Shown here one piece after another: positions 1 to 5,462 of a stretch of DNA of 5,462 nucleotides. Both the position numbers and the translations under genes were made by a program. The notes beneath the pieces were generated by a model, which searched no databases, had not been told where the DNA came from, and was given only the letters and a program-made list of their open reading frames with translations. The DNA is taken from NCBI GenBank assembly GCA_030629295.1, contig DAOVPH010000115.1:1-5462 (forward strand), given 5' to 3'. The DNA comes from Candidatus Latescibacterota bacterium. Lineage in GTDB: Bacteria; Latescibacterota; MVCY01. How positions within the stretch are numbered: the stretch's first letter is position 1; the number at the start of each line of letters is the position of its first letter.

Positions 1-117
1 GACATCAAGCCTTATGTTCCAGAATTTGACATGCGAGAAATAGTGAAAATAGGTTGGCTTGAAAAAAATGTGCGTAAGCTTCAAAAAGCAAGAGATGACG
101 GAAGGTTTGTAAGGTGA
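1..117 (+). CDS. trmO: TrmO/TsaA-family tRNA methyltransferase, C-terminal fragment
   Basis: Frame 1 is open from the window edge to a TGA at 115-117, giving the last 38 residues of a protein whose start lies outside the window. The peptide begins DIKPYVPEFD and continues through IGWLEKN to DDGRF near the end. DIKPY-[IV]-PEFD followed by a GWLEKN-like stretch is the hallmark C-terminal region of the TsaA/UPF0066 family. TrmO of this family uses S-adenosylmethionine to methylate N6-threonylcarbamoyladenosine at position 37 of certain tRNAs. Only the tail is visible, so the SAM-binding part and total length cannot be checked. It lies 194 bp upstream of the EIIA gene, and a candidate promoter lies between them, so it is probably not part of the downstream operon. 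The family call is fairly secure; the precise tRNA substrate is inferred from the family. Confidence 0.8.
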   Translation, partial: DIKPYVPEFDMREIVKIGWLEKNVRKLQKARDDGRFVR

Positions 118-184
118 TACATACAACTTTCGAGGACAGAAGACGACCTGAAAGGTTATCGGGGAGTTGAGTATACTTGAGCTT

Positions 185-213
185 TTGACGGTGTGGCTTG
201 AAAAGGCAATAAA
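185..213 (+). promoter_or_regulatory. Candidate sigma70-type promoter for the operon
   Basis: TTGACG at 185-190 matches five of six bases of the -35 consensus. It is followed after exactly 17 bp by AATAAA at 208-213, which matches four of six bases of the -10 consensus TATAAT. It would give a leader of roughly 90 nt before the EIIA start at 312. The -10 match is only fair, and in AT-rich intergenic DNA such pairs arise by chance, so this is a candidate only. Confidence 0.3.
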
Positions 214-238
214 GAAAGAAATTGAAGGATAGCATTTG

Positions 239-249
239 TTGGCGGCCAA
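239..249. promoter_or_regulatory. Short inverted repeat in the leader, possible operator
   Basis: TTGGC and GCCAA form perfect 5-bp arms around a single G. The site lies downstream of the candidate promoter and about 60 bp before the EIIA start, where a repressor or a small hairpin could act. The arms are short and a chance occurrence is quite possible. No regulator gene is visible in the window. Confidence 0.15.
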
Positions 250-296
250 AACTGGTAGGGCACGGTACGGTCTTTAACCAATAAGAGAAAGTTTGA

Positions 297-303
297 AAGG
301 AGG
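297..303 (+). promoter_or_regulatory. Strong Shine-Dalgarno of the EIIA gene
   Basis: AAGGAGG is a near-perfect complement to the 16S rRNA 3' end and ends 8 nt before the ATG at 312. It fixes that start and suggests efficient translation of the first operon gene. Confidence 0.8.
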
Positions 304-311
304 AGAGAGAA

Positions 312-821
312 ATGCTTTTGGACCTAATTAGGGAAGAACTGATCACTGCAGAACTTAAGTCCAAGGAGAAGGACGGAGTGATCAGGGAGATGTGCGAGCT
401 CCTTGCCAAAGCGGGAGTTGTTGGAGAACTGGATGAGTTCATCAAGGGAATCAAAAAGAGAGAGCAGATCGAAAGCACCGCCATCGGAGACGGGATAGCT
501 ATCCCTCATGCAAGGTCAGAGACTGTGAAGGAATTGGCGGTAGCCTTTGGCGGCTCCAAAGAAGGGGTGGATTTCCAATCTCTGGATGGAAAGCCTGTTC
601 AGTTGGTGTTTATGATCGCTGCCCCTAACGATGCCAGAAAGGAGTATCTCCAGGCTGTTGCCAGAATCGCAAGATTCCTTAAGGTGAAGAATTTCAAGCA
701 AAGACTTCTTGAGGCAAAGACAACAGAGGATGTCCTCAGAGTAATCGAGGAATTCGACGCCAGATTTCCCAAAAAGATGGAAGTCGAAACAAAGGCGGGA
801 AGAGTGGTTTACAAATCATAG
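312..821 (+). CDS. ptsN: PTS EIIA(Ntr)-type phosphoacceptor protein (PtsN-like)
   Basis: A 169-residue soluble protein of the PTS EIIA type 2 (fructose/mannitol/Ntr) family. The phosphoacceptor motif GDGIAIPHAR places the active-site histidine at residue 66, preceded by KKREQIESTAIG, the usual approach to this site. Later elements also fit the family: LVFMIAAP (about residues 98-105), then a KEYLQAVARIARFLK helix and the closing LLEAKTTEDVLRVIEE helix. E. coli PtsN is 163 residues, so the length is normal; the final 20 or so residues form an extra charged tail. No EIIB or EIIC domain is fused or adjacent, which argues for a regulatory EIIA(Ntr) rather than a sugar transporter subunit. In E. 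coli, EIIA(Ntr) binds TrkA and KdpD and influences potassium flux. Its position as first gene of an operon with two cation antiporters suggests a similar role here, which is inference. HPr and EI are not in the window. The start is fixed by the strong Shine-Dalgarno. Confidence 0.9.
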   Translation: MLLDLIREELITAELKSKEKDGVIREMCELLAKAGVVGELDEFIKGIKKREQIESTAIGDGIAIPHARSETVKELAVAFGGSKEGVDFQSLDGKPVQLVFMIAAPNDARKEYLQAVARIARFLKVKNFKQRLLEAKTTEDVLRVIEEFDARFPKKMEVETKAGRVVYKS

Positions 822-860
822 CATCAAGAAGGGGAAAACAGAAGACGGGAGATGTTTTTC

Positions 861-870
861 AGGAAGGAGG
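861..870 (+). promoter_or_regulatory. Shine-Dalgarno that decides the PII-like start
   Basis: AGGAAGGAGG ends 5 nt before the ATG at 876. The only upstream in-frame ATG (852) has GGGAG touching it with no spacer, and starting there would add eight residues (MFFRKEVG) encoded largely by the Shine-Dalgarno itself. The 876 start also places the first beta strand directly at the N-terminus, as in PII proteins. Confidence 0.8.
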
Positions 871-875
871 TCGGG

Positions 876-1223
876 ATGTATCTTCTGATGATTGTGCTCC
901 ACAGGGAGGAGTTCCTAGAGGACGTCCTTGCGGTCCTTGTTGAGCTGGGGGTAACAGATGCAACGGTCATTGACTCTGAGTCTATGGGAGCAGTGCTTGC
1001 TTATAAGGTGCCTATCTTTGCAGGGTTGCGCTTTGACTTAAAGGGTGGCAGGCGATATTCAAAGACAATCTTCGCCCTGGTCGAAGACAAGGAGATCGGT
1101 GACCAGGTAGTCCACCTGTTGAAGGAAACTGATGTCGACCTTGAAATACCGGGGACAGGAATGGTTATTACCATCAAGGTAGAATCTGCCTTAGGAACCC
1201 CTTCCGAACTAACTTTGGAGTGA
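876..1223 (+). CDS. PII-like (GlnB-fold) signalling protein
   Basis: A 115-residue protein from the preferred start, about the 112 residues usual for PII. The pattern matches the ferredoxin-like PII fold: beta1 YLLMIVLH, helix 1 EEFLEDVLAVLVELGV, beta2 DATVIDSESMG, a long loop at about residues 39-62 containing VPIFAGLRFDLKGGRRYSK, beta3 TIFALVED, helix 2 EIGDQVVHLLKETDVD, then PGTGMVITIKVE as the final strand. PII proteins are trimers that bind ATP, ADP or other small ligands and signal through the T-loop, often to a transporter encoded next door (GlnK with AmtB, SbtB with SbtA). The canonical uridylylated T-loop tyrosine context and the GDGK-type B-loop signature are absent, so this is a divergent PII-like protein, not GlnB or GlnK. 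I recall relatives with a similar IPIFAGLR loop, usually annotated only as P-II family. Its TGA overlaps the next gene's ATG, implying translational coupling to the antiporter. The ligand is unknown. Confidence 0.8.
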   Translation: MYLLMIVLHREEFLEDVLAVLVELGVTDATVIDSESMGAVLAYKVPIFAGLRFDLKGGRRYSKTIFALVEDKEIGDQVVHLLKETDVDLEIPGTGMVITIKVESALGTPSELTLE

Positions 1224-2425
1224 TGGACATACTACTTCTGATAGGAATAGCGATAGTTGTAGGACTTATAGGGGGGAAAATTGGCAACCGACTCAAATCC
1301 CCGGCAGTAGTAGGCTATATTCTGACAGGACTCATATTAGGCCCATCTATTTTGGGCGTTTTTCAATTAGATCTATTGGGCAGAATGGCGGCAATAAGCG
1401 ACTTAGCCTTAGGATTAATTGCCTTTGTCATAGGCAGTCACCTTCCCCTGGGTCTTTTAAGGAAAATGGGGGGCCGTGTCGTTACTATTACCGTTGTGCA
1501 ACTATTTGGTGCCTTTATTGTAGTGGCTTTAGGGGTATATCTTTTAACTTATGAGCTTTACTTAGCCTTGATCTTTGGCGCTCTGGCTACGGCTACGGCT
1601 CCGGCAGGCACAGTGGTCGTTTTACAGGAATACAAGGCAAAAGGGACGCTTACAGACATGTTGTTGGCTGTAGTAGGCCTGGATGATGCCCTGGCGATTG
1701 TTGTCTACGGATTTGCTGCTGCCCTAGCGAAACTTTTTATTGTGGGGAAGAGTGGGATCTCCTTTCACAGCACGGTGGCAGGCCTTCTGACAGAGATTGG
1801 AGGCGCTTTACTCTTAGGTGCTGTTCTGGGGATAGTATTGGCCTATCTTGCCAGAATAATGCGCGGCAAAGGGGAACTGCTGGCGCTCTCCTTAGGTGTT
1901 ATATTCACCTGTGTCGGTGTGGCTAATTCTTTGCATCTCTCCTTGATCCTGGCCAATATGACCTTAGGGATGGTAGTCGCCAGCGCCTTTCCTCGTGCAA
2001 GCCGAAGGACACTTGATGTCATAGAGGGTATCACCCCGCCTGTCTATGTGGTCTTCTTCGTCACAGCCGGGGCATACCTTCAGCTTGGCTTACTTCCTCA
2101 GATGGGTCTTTTGGGCCTGATCTACATATTATGCAGGGTGGCAGGTAAGATGAGCGGTGCCTACTTGGGCGCTTCTATTTCTAAAGCCCCGTCAACCATC
2201 AGAAAGTATCTGGGCTTTGGACTTCTCTCTCAAGCAGGGGTAGCCATTGGCTTGGCCATCCTTGTAGGAAGAGAATTTGGTGACTTAGGAGAGGCTGGAC
2301 ATCATCTGGCAGTCTTAACTATTAACACCATAGCGGCAACAACGATCATATTTGAGATCATCGGACCAATAGCAACAAAATTAGCCATAGCCAAAGCTGG
2401 AGAGGTGGGTAAGGAAGAAAGGTAG
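1223..2425 (+). CDS. CPA2-type cation:proton antiporter, first copy
   Basis: A 400-residue inner-membrane protein made almost wholly of hydrophobic segments, roughly 12-13 helices, beginning at residue 2. It fits the NapA/KefB (CPA2, Na_H_Exchanger) fold: PAVVGYILTGLILGP in helix 2, an ATATAPAGT stretch (about 122-130) at the unwound helix 4 region, and VGLDDALAIV with the paired aspartates D154-D155 expected to carry the ion and protons. The basic residue of the late core helix is probably K309 in AGKMSGAYLG, followed by LLSQAGVAIGLA (about 334-345). The Asp-Asp pair suggests electrogenic exchange; whether Na+ or K+ cannot be told. There is no C-terminal RCK/TrkA-N or USP domain as in KefB/C, so regulation would have to come in trans, plausibly from the PII-like and EIIA proteins just upstream. 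The ATG at 1223 is preferred over a GTG at 1220: it overlaps the upstream stop by one base and gives the same length and N-terminus (MDIL) as the second copy. GGAG at 1217-1220 is a close-set ribosome site. Confidence 0.88.
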   Translation: MDILLLIGIAIVVGLIGGKIGNRLKSPAVVGYILTGLILGPSILGVFQLDLLGRMAAISDLALGLIAFVIGSHLPLGLLRKMGGRVVTITVVQLFGAFIVVALGVYLLTYELYLALIFGALATATAPAGTVVVLQEYKAKGTLTDMLLAVVGLDDALAIVVYGFAAALAKLFIVGKSGISFHSTVAGLLTEIGGALLLGAVLGIVLAYLARIMRGKGELLALSLGVIFTCVGVANSLHLSLILANMTLGMVVASAFPRASRRTLDVIEGITPPVYVVFFVTAGAYLQLGLLPQMGLLGLIYILCRVAGKMSGAYLGASISKAPSTIRKYLGFGLLSQAGVAIGLAILVGREFGDLGEAGHHLAVLTINTIAATTIIFEIIGPIATKLAIAKAGEVGKEER

Positions 2426-2428
2426 AAC

Positions 2429-3631
2429 ATGGATATACTATTTCTGATAGGGATAGCAATAATCTTAGGGTTTATCGGCGGGAAGATCACCAACCGGCTT
2501 AAGTTCCCTGCAGTAGTGGGTTATATCGTGATGGGTCTCTTCTTGGGCCCTTCTTTCCTGGGGATGTTTAATTTAGGTCTGTTAGACAGAATAGGGATAG
2601 TAAGCGATGTGGCCTTGGCATTAATTGCCTTTGTTATAGGAAGCCAGCTTTCGTTAGACCTCCTGAGAAAACTGGGCAAAAGGATTATTATAATTCTCCT
2701 GGCAGAATCATTTGGTGCCTTTGTTATAGTATTCCTGGGAGTATATCTTTTGACACACAAGGTTTATCTGGCCTTGATCTTCGGTGCTTTAGCTCCGGCC
2801 ACTGCCCCGGCAGGCACAGTGGCGGTTTTACAGGAGTACAGGGCAAAAGGCCCGCTCACAAATACCCTGTTAGCTATAGTAGGCTTTGATGATGCCGTAG
2901 CTATCGTGATTTATGGGCTTGCTGCTGCTATTGCAAAACTCCTTATTATTGGAAAAGAAGGTCTGTCTTTCTATAACACGGTGGGGCGCCCCTTAATAGA
3001 GATTGGAGGGGCCTTGGCGGCAGGGATCACAATAGGAATGATATGGGGTTACTTTATCCGGAAAATACATACCAGAGGCGAACTTTTGACGCTATCATTA
3101 GGGGCAATACTTGTCTGCGCTGGTGTGGCTAATCTTCTCCACCTTTCCTTGATCCTATCCAATTTAGCCTTAGGGATGGTAGTTGCCAGCGCTTTCCCCC
3201 GAACAAGTCGGAGGACACTAAATGCTGTCCAAGGTATCACCCCACCCATCTATGTAATCTTTTTCGTCGCAGCCGGGGCACACCTTCAGCTTGGTCTGCT
3301 TCCCCAAATGGGCCTTTTAGGCTTGATCTATATAGCAGGTAGGACAGCCGGCAAAATGAGCGGTGCATTTTTAGGCGCTTTTATTACAAAGGCAGGGACA
3401 AACATCCGGAAGTACCTGCCCTTCGGCTTGCTCTCCCAGGCAGGGGTAGCTATCGGTCTGGCCATTCTTGTAGGGAGAGAATTTGGCGATTTGGGAGCGA
3501 CTGGACATCAACTGGCGGTCATAACCATCAACACCATAGCGGCCACCACGATCATCTTTGAGATCATCGGGCCGATAGCCACAAAATTTGCTATTACCAA
3601 AGCGGGGGAGATAGGAAAAGCCAGAAGATAA
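2429..3631 (+). CDS. CPA2-type cation:proton antiporter, second copy
   Basis: Also exactly 400 residues, aligning to the first copy without gaps; by hand count 286 of 400 residues are identical. It retains the ATAPAGT stretch at about 124-130, the ion-binding pair D154-D155 in VGFDDAVAIV, K309 in AGKMSGAFLG, and the LLSQAGVAIGLA segment. Both copies therefore look functional. Differences concentrate around residues 81-100 and 181-215, including LAYLARIMRGKG versus WGYFIRKIHTRG, while the last 150 residues are about 81% identical. As in the first copy, there is no cytoplasmic regulatory domain. The start lies 3 bp after the first copy's TAG, with GAAAGG ending 6 nt upstream. CPA antiporters work as dimers, so the two products could form a heterodimer or two homodimers with different ion preference or control; the sequence cannot decide. 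Membrane topology and family are clear, substrate is not. Confidence 0.88.
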   Translation: MDILFLIGIAIILGFIGGKITNRLKFPAVVGYIVMGLFLGPSFLGMFNLGLLDRIGIVSDVALALIAFVIGSQLSLDLLRKLGKRIIIILLAESFGAFVIVFLGVYLLTHKVYLALIFGALAPATAPAGTVAVLQEYRAKGPLTNTLLAIVGFDDAVAIVIYGLAAAIAKLLIIGKEGLSFYNTVGRPLIEIGGALAAGITIGMIWGYFIRKIHTRGELLTLSLGAILVCAGVANLLHLSLILSNLALGMVVASAFPRTSRRTLNAVQGITPPIYVIFFVAAGAHLQLGLLPQMGLLGLIYIAGRTAGKMSGAFLGAFITKAGTNIRKYLPFGLLSQAGVAIGLAILVGREFGDLGATGHQLAVITINTIAATTIIFEIIGPIATKFAITKAGEIGKARR

Positions 3632-3643
3632 AGAGAGGTTGCA

Positions 3644-4795
3644 ATGGCCAAGGTCTCCGTCACCAGATGCCAAAGCTATAGGCCAGAAGAGGTCTACCAG
3701 GCAGTGAAGAAAGCGGTAGGTCTTATCGGTGGATTGACTGAAGTGGTAAAACCCGGCGATACTGTTCTGCTCAAGGTGAATCTGCTCTCTGCCGTGCCAC
3801 CGGAGAGGGCGGTTACTACTCACCCCTCGGTGACAGGGGCAGTGGCCACGTTATTCAAAGAAGCAGGGGCATCTGTCTGGGTGGGCGACGCTGCTGCCAC
3901 CGGAGGCCTGGGAAGCGGACCCTCACAAACCGATGCCTTCCAGATCTGCGGGATAAGAGAGGTAGCCGAAAAGGAAAAGGCTGAGGTGGTGAACTTCAAC
4001 CGCACTGGCTACCAGAAGGTAAAAGTGCCCCATTTTAAGCGATTAGAGGAGATTAATCTCGCCAGACCTGTATTAGAAGCGGACATAGTGGTTTCTCTGC
4101 CCAAGCTCAAGACCCACGAGCTTACTCTCCTTACCGGGGCGGTGAAGAACTTCTTCGGCTGTGTCCCTCACTCCGACCGCTCGACCGCCCATAGATTTGC
4201 CAGACCAGAACATTTCGCCCAGGCTGTAGTGGACATCTATTCGGTCTGTAACCCCAGTTTCGCTGTCATGGACGCAGTGGTAGCGATGGATAAAGAAGGG
4301 CCCTCGGGTGGGAGAGCATTCCCACTGGGACTGATATTGGCCTCCCGTGACTGTGTAAGCCTGGACATAGTGGCCTCTCAGATAACCGGATTTAGACCAA
4401 CAGATATCCTCACCTCTGTGGATGCAATAGAGCGAGGCTTAGGGCCAACCGCCCTGGAAGAGATAGAGATAGTGGGCGAGGAGCTGAAAGATGTGATCAG
4501 GCGGGATTTTCAAAAACCTTCTGCCCATACCGGATCTGTTTACAGAGGGTTGCGTCGCTTGCTTACCCCTGTTGGACTAAAAATTCTCCAGACTTATCCC
4601 CGGATAGAGGTCTCCAGATGTCGCAGATGTAGCTTATGTGCCGAAAAATGTCCCACCGGAGCAATTATAGTTGATCGTCATCCCAGAATTAATTACAAAA
4701 AGTGCATCCAGTGTTTTACCTGCTATGAGTTCTGTCCCGAAGGGGCAATTCAGTTGAGGCGCTCCTGGCTAATTGAGCAATTACGAAGAAAATAG
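3644..4795 (+). CDS. DUF362 protein with C-terminal 2x[4Fe-4S] ferredoxin domain
   Basis: A 383-residue, apparently cytoplasmic protein. Residues about 1-285 carry the DUF362 pattern: KPGDTVLLKVNLL (36-48), TTHPSVTGAVATLFKEAG (58-75), VGDAA (80-84), then SLPKLKTHELTLLTGAVKNFFG (151-172), the most diagnostic stretch. A linker leads to a bacterial-type ferredoxin domain with Cys326, 329, 332 and 336 (CX2CX2CX3C then P) and Cys354, 357, 360 and 364 with the same spacing. That is enough for two 4Fe-4S clusters. DUF362 proteins of this build are common in anaerobes, and their reaction is not established to my knowledge. The clusters suggest electron transfer or redox sensing. It follows the second antiporter by 12 bp, with AGAGAGG ending 5 nt before the ATG, so it is probably cotranscribed. 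No signal peptide or membrane segment is seen. The domain call is strong; any link to ion exchange is inference. Confidence 0.88.
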   Translation: MAKVSVTRCQSYRPEEVYQAVKKAVGLIGGLTEVVKPGDTVLLKVNLLSAVPPERAVTTHPSVTGAVATLFKEAGASVWVGDAAATGGLGSGPSQTDAFQICGIREVAEKEKAEVVNFNRTGYQKVKVPHFKRLEEINLARPVLEADIVVSLPKLKTHELTLLTGAVKNFFGCVPHSDRSTAHRFARPEHFAQAVVDIYSVCNPSFAVMDAVVAMDKEGPSGGRAFPLGLILASRDCVSLDIVASQITGFRPTDILTSVDAIERGLGPTALEEIEIVGEELKDVIRRDFQKPSAHTGSVYRGLRRLLTPVGLKILQTYPRIEVSRCRRCSLCAEKCPTGAIIVDRHPRINYKKCIQCFTCYEFCPEGAIQLRRSWLIEQLRRK

Positions 4796-4822
4796 ATACT
4801 TCATATAGCTGGGTTTGCTCAA
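4773..4822. repeat. 8-bp inverted repeat across the DUF362 stop codon
   Basis: TTGAGCAA (4773-4780) and TTGCTCAA (4815-4822) are perfect inverted arms separated by 34 bases. A smaller GAAG/CTTC pair (4785-4788 and 4799-4802) is nested inside. No T-run follows, so it is not a standard intrinsic terminator. It could be an RNA stem at the end of the operon, or chance. Confidence 0.25.
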
Positions 4823-4862
4823 GGGACAGATTAATTCGGTTTATTCTTGACGATGAGAGCCG

Positions 4863-5462
4863 ATGAAACTATCCCCTACTTCGTTCTCAACGGTGACTGT
4901 CTGGCTGTTTCTGTCCACATTTTCCTGGGGATGTGCTCAACAGGCCCCACCAGTAACCTATCAGCATATCTTTAGGGAAACCTTCAACCTACTAACCAGA
5001 GGAGAAACTGTCGGTGGTGTCTATGTACAGGTGACCTTCAGGACATTCGCCTTTGAGCTGGCTGGTCTATACTCCCAGGCAGAGAAGCTCGGCTGGAACA
5101 GGATTCAACTTGAAGACAAAATAAAAGAGACTATTGATTACTTCGCCACCTCGGAATATCCACCCGAAGAGGAGATGGGGATGAGGAATTTATATCAGAT
5201 ATACACAGCTTTATTCCCCTTGTTTGATCCCGATGATTCTGTTCACGGAAAACTGTATGAGAATTTCAGAAGAGATTATATAAGGCGCATATTGAAGAGA
5301 ATCTATGGAGAAAATCTATTGAGAAACTATTATACTGATAAATGGGGATATGACAAGTATGACCGCCTCGATTTCTCCATATACCTGGAAAATAAGGGAA
5401 TCGAACCTCCTGCGATAGCTAACATCGGGCAAAGAACTTTTCTGGAGGACGAGACCGGGAAC
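4863..5462 (+). CDS. Unrecognised exported protein or lipoprotein, N-terminal part
   Basis: An ATG at 4863 opens a frame that runs 200 codons to the window end without a stop, so the gene is incomplete. An in-frame TGA lies only three codons upstream, making this the first possible ATG; GAGAG at 4855-4859 is a weak ribosome site. The N-terminus MKLSPTSFSTVTVWLFLSTF followed by SWGCAQQ looks like a signal peptide. Cys24 could be a lipidation site, but SWGC is a poor lipobox, so cleavage by signal peptidase I is also possible. The mature part is mostly polar and helical, rich in Tyr, Arg and Glu, with YENFRRDYIRRILKRIYG and NYYTDKWGYDKYDR stretches near residues 137-175. I recognise no domain. 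It follows the DUF362 gene by 67 bp on the same strand and could be the last operon gene or separately expressed. The open frame, the signal-like start and matching codon usage support it as real. Confidence 0.65.
   Translation, partial: MKLSPTSFSTVTVWLFLSTFSWGCAQQAPPVTYQHIFRETFNLLTRGETVGGVYVQVTFRTFAFELAGLYSQAEKLGWNRIQLEDKIKETIDYFATSEYPPEEEMGMRNLYQIYTALFPLFDPDDSVHGKLYENFRRDYIRRILKRIYGENLLRNYYTDKWGYDKYDRLDFSIYLENKGIEPPAIANIGQRTFLEDETGN

Larger units (their letters stand above)
118..311 (+). other. Intergenic leader upstream of the EIIA/PII/antiporter operon
   Basis: No convincing gene lies in these 194 bases. They contain a candidate sigma70-type promoter (185-213), a short inverted repeat TTGGC-G-GCCAA (239-249), and the strong ribosome binding site of the EIIA gene (297-303). 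A 26-codon open stretch at 152-232 reads as a lysine- and glutamate-rich helix ending LEKAIKKEIEG before a TAG. It has no ATG and is listed only as a weak possible remnant. I see no tRNA, riboswitch or terminator hairpin followed by a T-run. Confidence 0.5.
1223..3631 (+). repeat. Tandem gene duplication of the antiporter
   Basis: Two units of 1203 bp (1223-2425 and 2429-3631) are separated by 3 bp and repeat with a 1206-bp period, with no gap needed at protein level. In the conserved stretch starting near 2036 (matching 3242), most nucleotide differences are synonymous third-position changes. The duplication is therefore old and both copies have been kept under purifying selection, rather than being a recent copy or an assembly artefact. 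Confidence 0.9.

Noticed and set aside
5..484. 159-codon open frame on the minus strand across the leader and EIIA start
   Set aside because: It overlaps the well-supported EIIA gene, is a low-complexity Ser/Leu-rich translation with no family resemblance, and is best explained as the antisense shadow of a Lys/Glu-rich gene.
852..875. Upstream ATG as start of the PII-like gene
   Set aside because: It lacks a spaced ribosome binding site, and the extra residues are encoded by the strong Shine-Dalgarno that serves the ATG at 876.
1220..1222. GTG as start of the first antiporter
   Set aside because: It would give an MMDIL N-terminus not matched by the paralog and overlap its own GGAG; the ATG at 1223 gives MDIL and 400 residues, like the second copy.
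1223..3631. Antiporter duplication as assembly artefact or recent gene conversion
   Set aside because: Differences are spread along the whole length and many are synonymous even in the most similar C-terminal third, which points to an old duplication under purifying selection.
3371..3823. 150-codon open frame on the minus strand across the antiporter/DUF362 junction
   Set aside because: It lies antisense to two recognised genes and has no recognisable domain.
4796..4862. Promoter or intrinsic terminator between DUF362 and the last gene
   Set aside because: TTGCTC (4815-4820) and TTTATT (4840-4845) are poorly matched and 19 bp apart; TTGACG at 4847 would put its -10 inside the coding region. 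No hairpin with a T-run is present.
1..5462. CRISPR array, tRNA, rRNA or insertion sequence
   Set aside because: No spaced direct repeats, tRNA-like cloverleaf, rRNA stretch, transposase or flanking terminal repeats were seen.

Overview
The window holds a compact, one-directional gene cluster from a bacterium, probably an anaerobe. A PTS-type EIIA(Ntr) protein points to Bacteria rather than Archaea, and a DUF362 protein ending in two 4Fe-4S clusters suits an anaerobic lifestyle. Strong AAGGAGG-type ribosome binding sites precede two of the genes. I cannot name the phylum from the sequence alone.

Layout, all on the + strand. Positions 1-117 are the C-terminal end of a TrmO (TsaA/UPF0066) tRNA-modifying methyltransferase. 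Positions 118-311 are a leader with a candidate promoter. Then come: a PtsN-like EIIA(Ntr) protein (312-821); a small PII-like signalling protein whose real start is probably 876 (876-1223); two tandem 400-residue CPA2-type cation/proton antiporters, about 71% identical to each other (1223-2425 and 2429-3631); a DUF362 protein with a C-terminal two-cluster ferredoxin domain (3644-4795); and the first 200 residues of an unrecognised exported protein or lipoprotein that runs off the end (4863-5462).

Spacing is tight from 312 to 4795 (54 bp, a 1-bp TGATG overlap, 3 bp, 12 bp) and no terminator is visible inside, so these five genes probably form one operon. The 67-bp gap before the last gene also lacks a convincing terminator or promoter.

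The notable feature is two different signalling proteins placed directly upstream of a duplicated antiporter pair that has no regulatory domain of its own. EIIA(Ntr) proteins report PTS phosphorylation state and in E. coli control potassium transport. PII-family proteins sense small ligands and often control a transporter encoded beside them. The inference is that this is a regulated Na+ or K+/H+ exchange module in which control is supplied in trans. The role of the DUF362 iron-sulfur protein in it is unknown.
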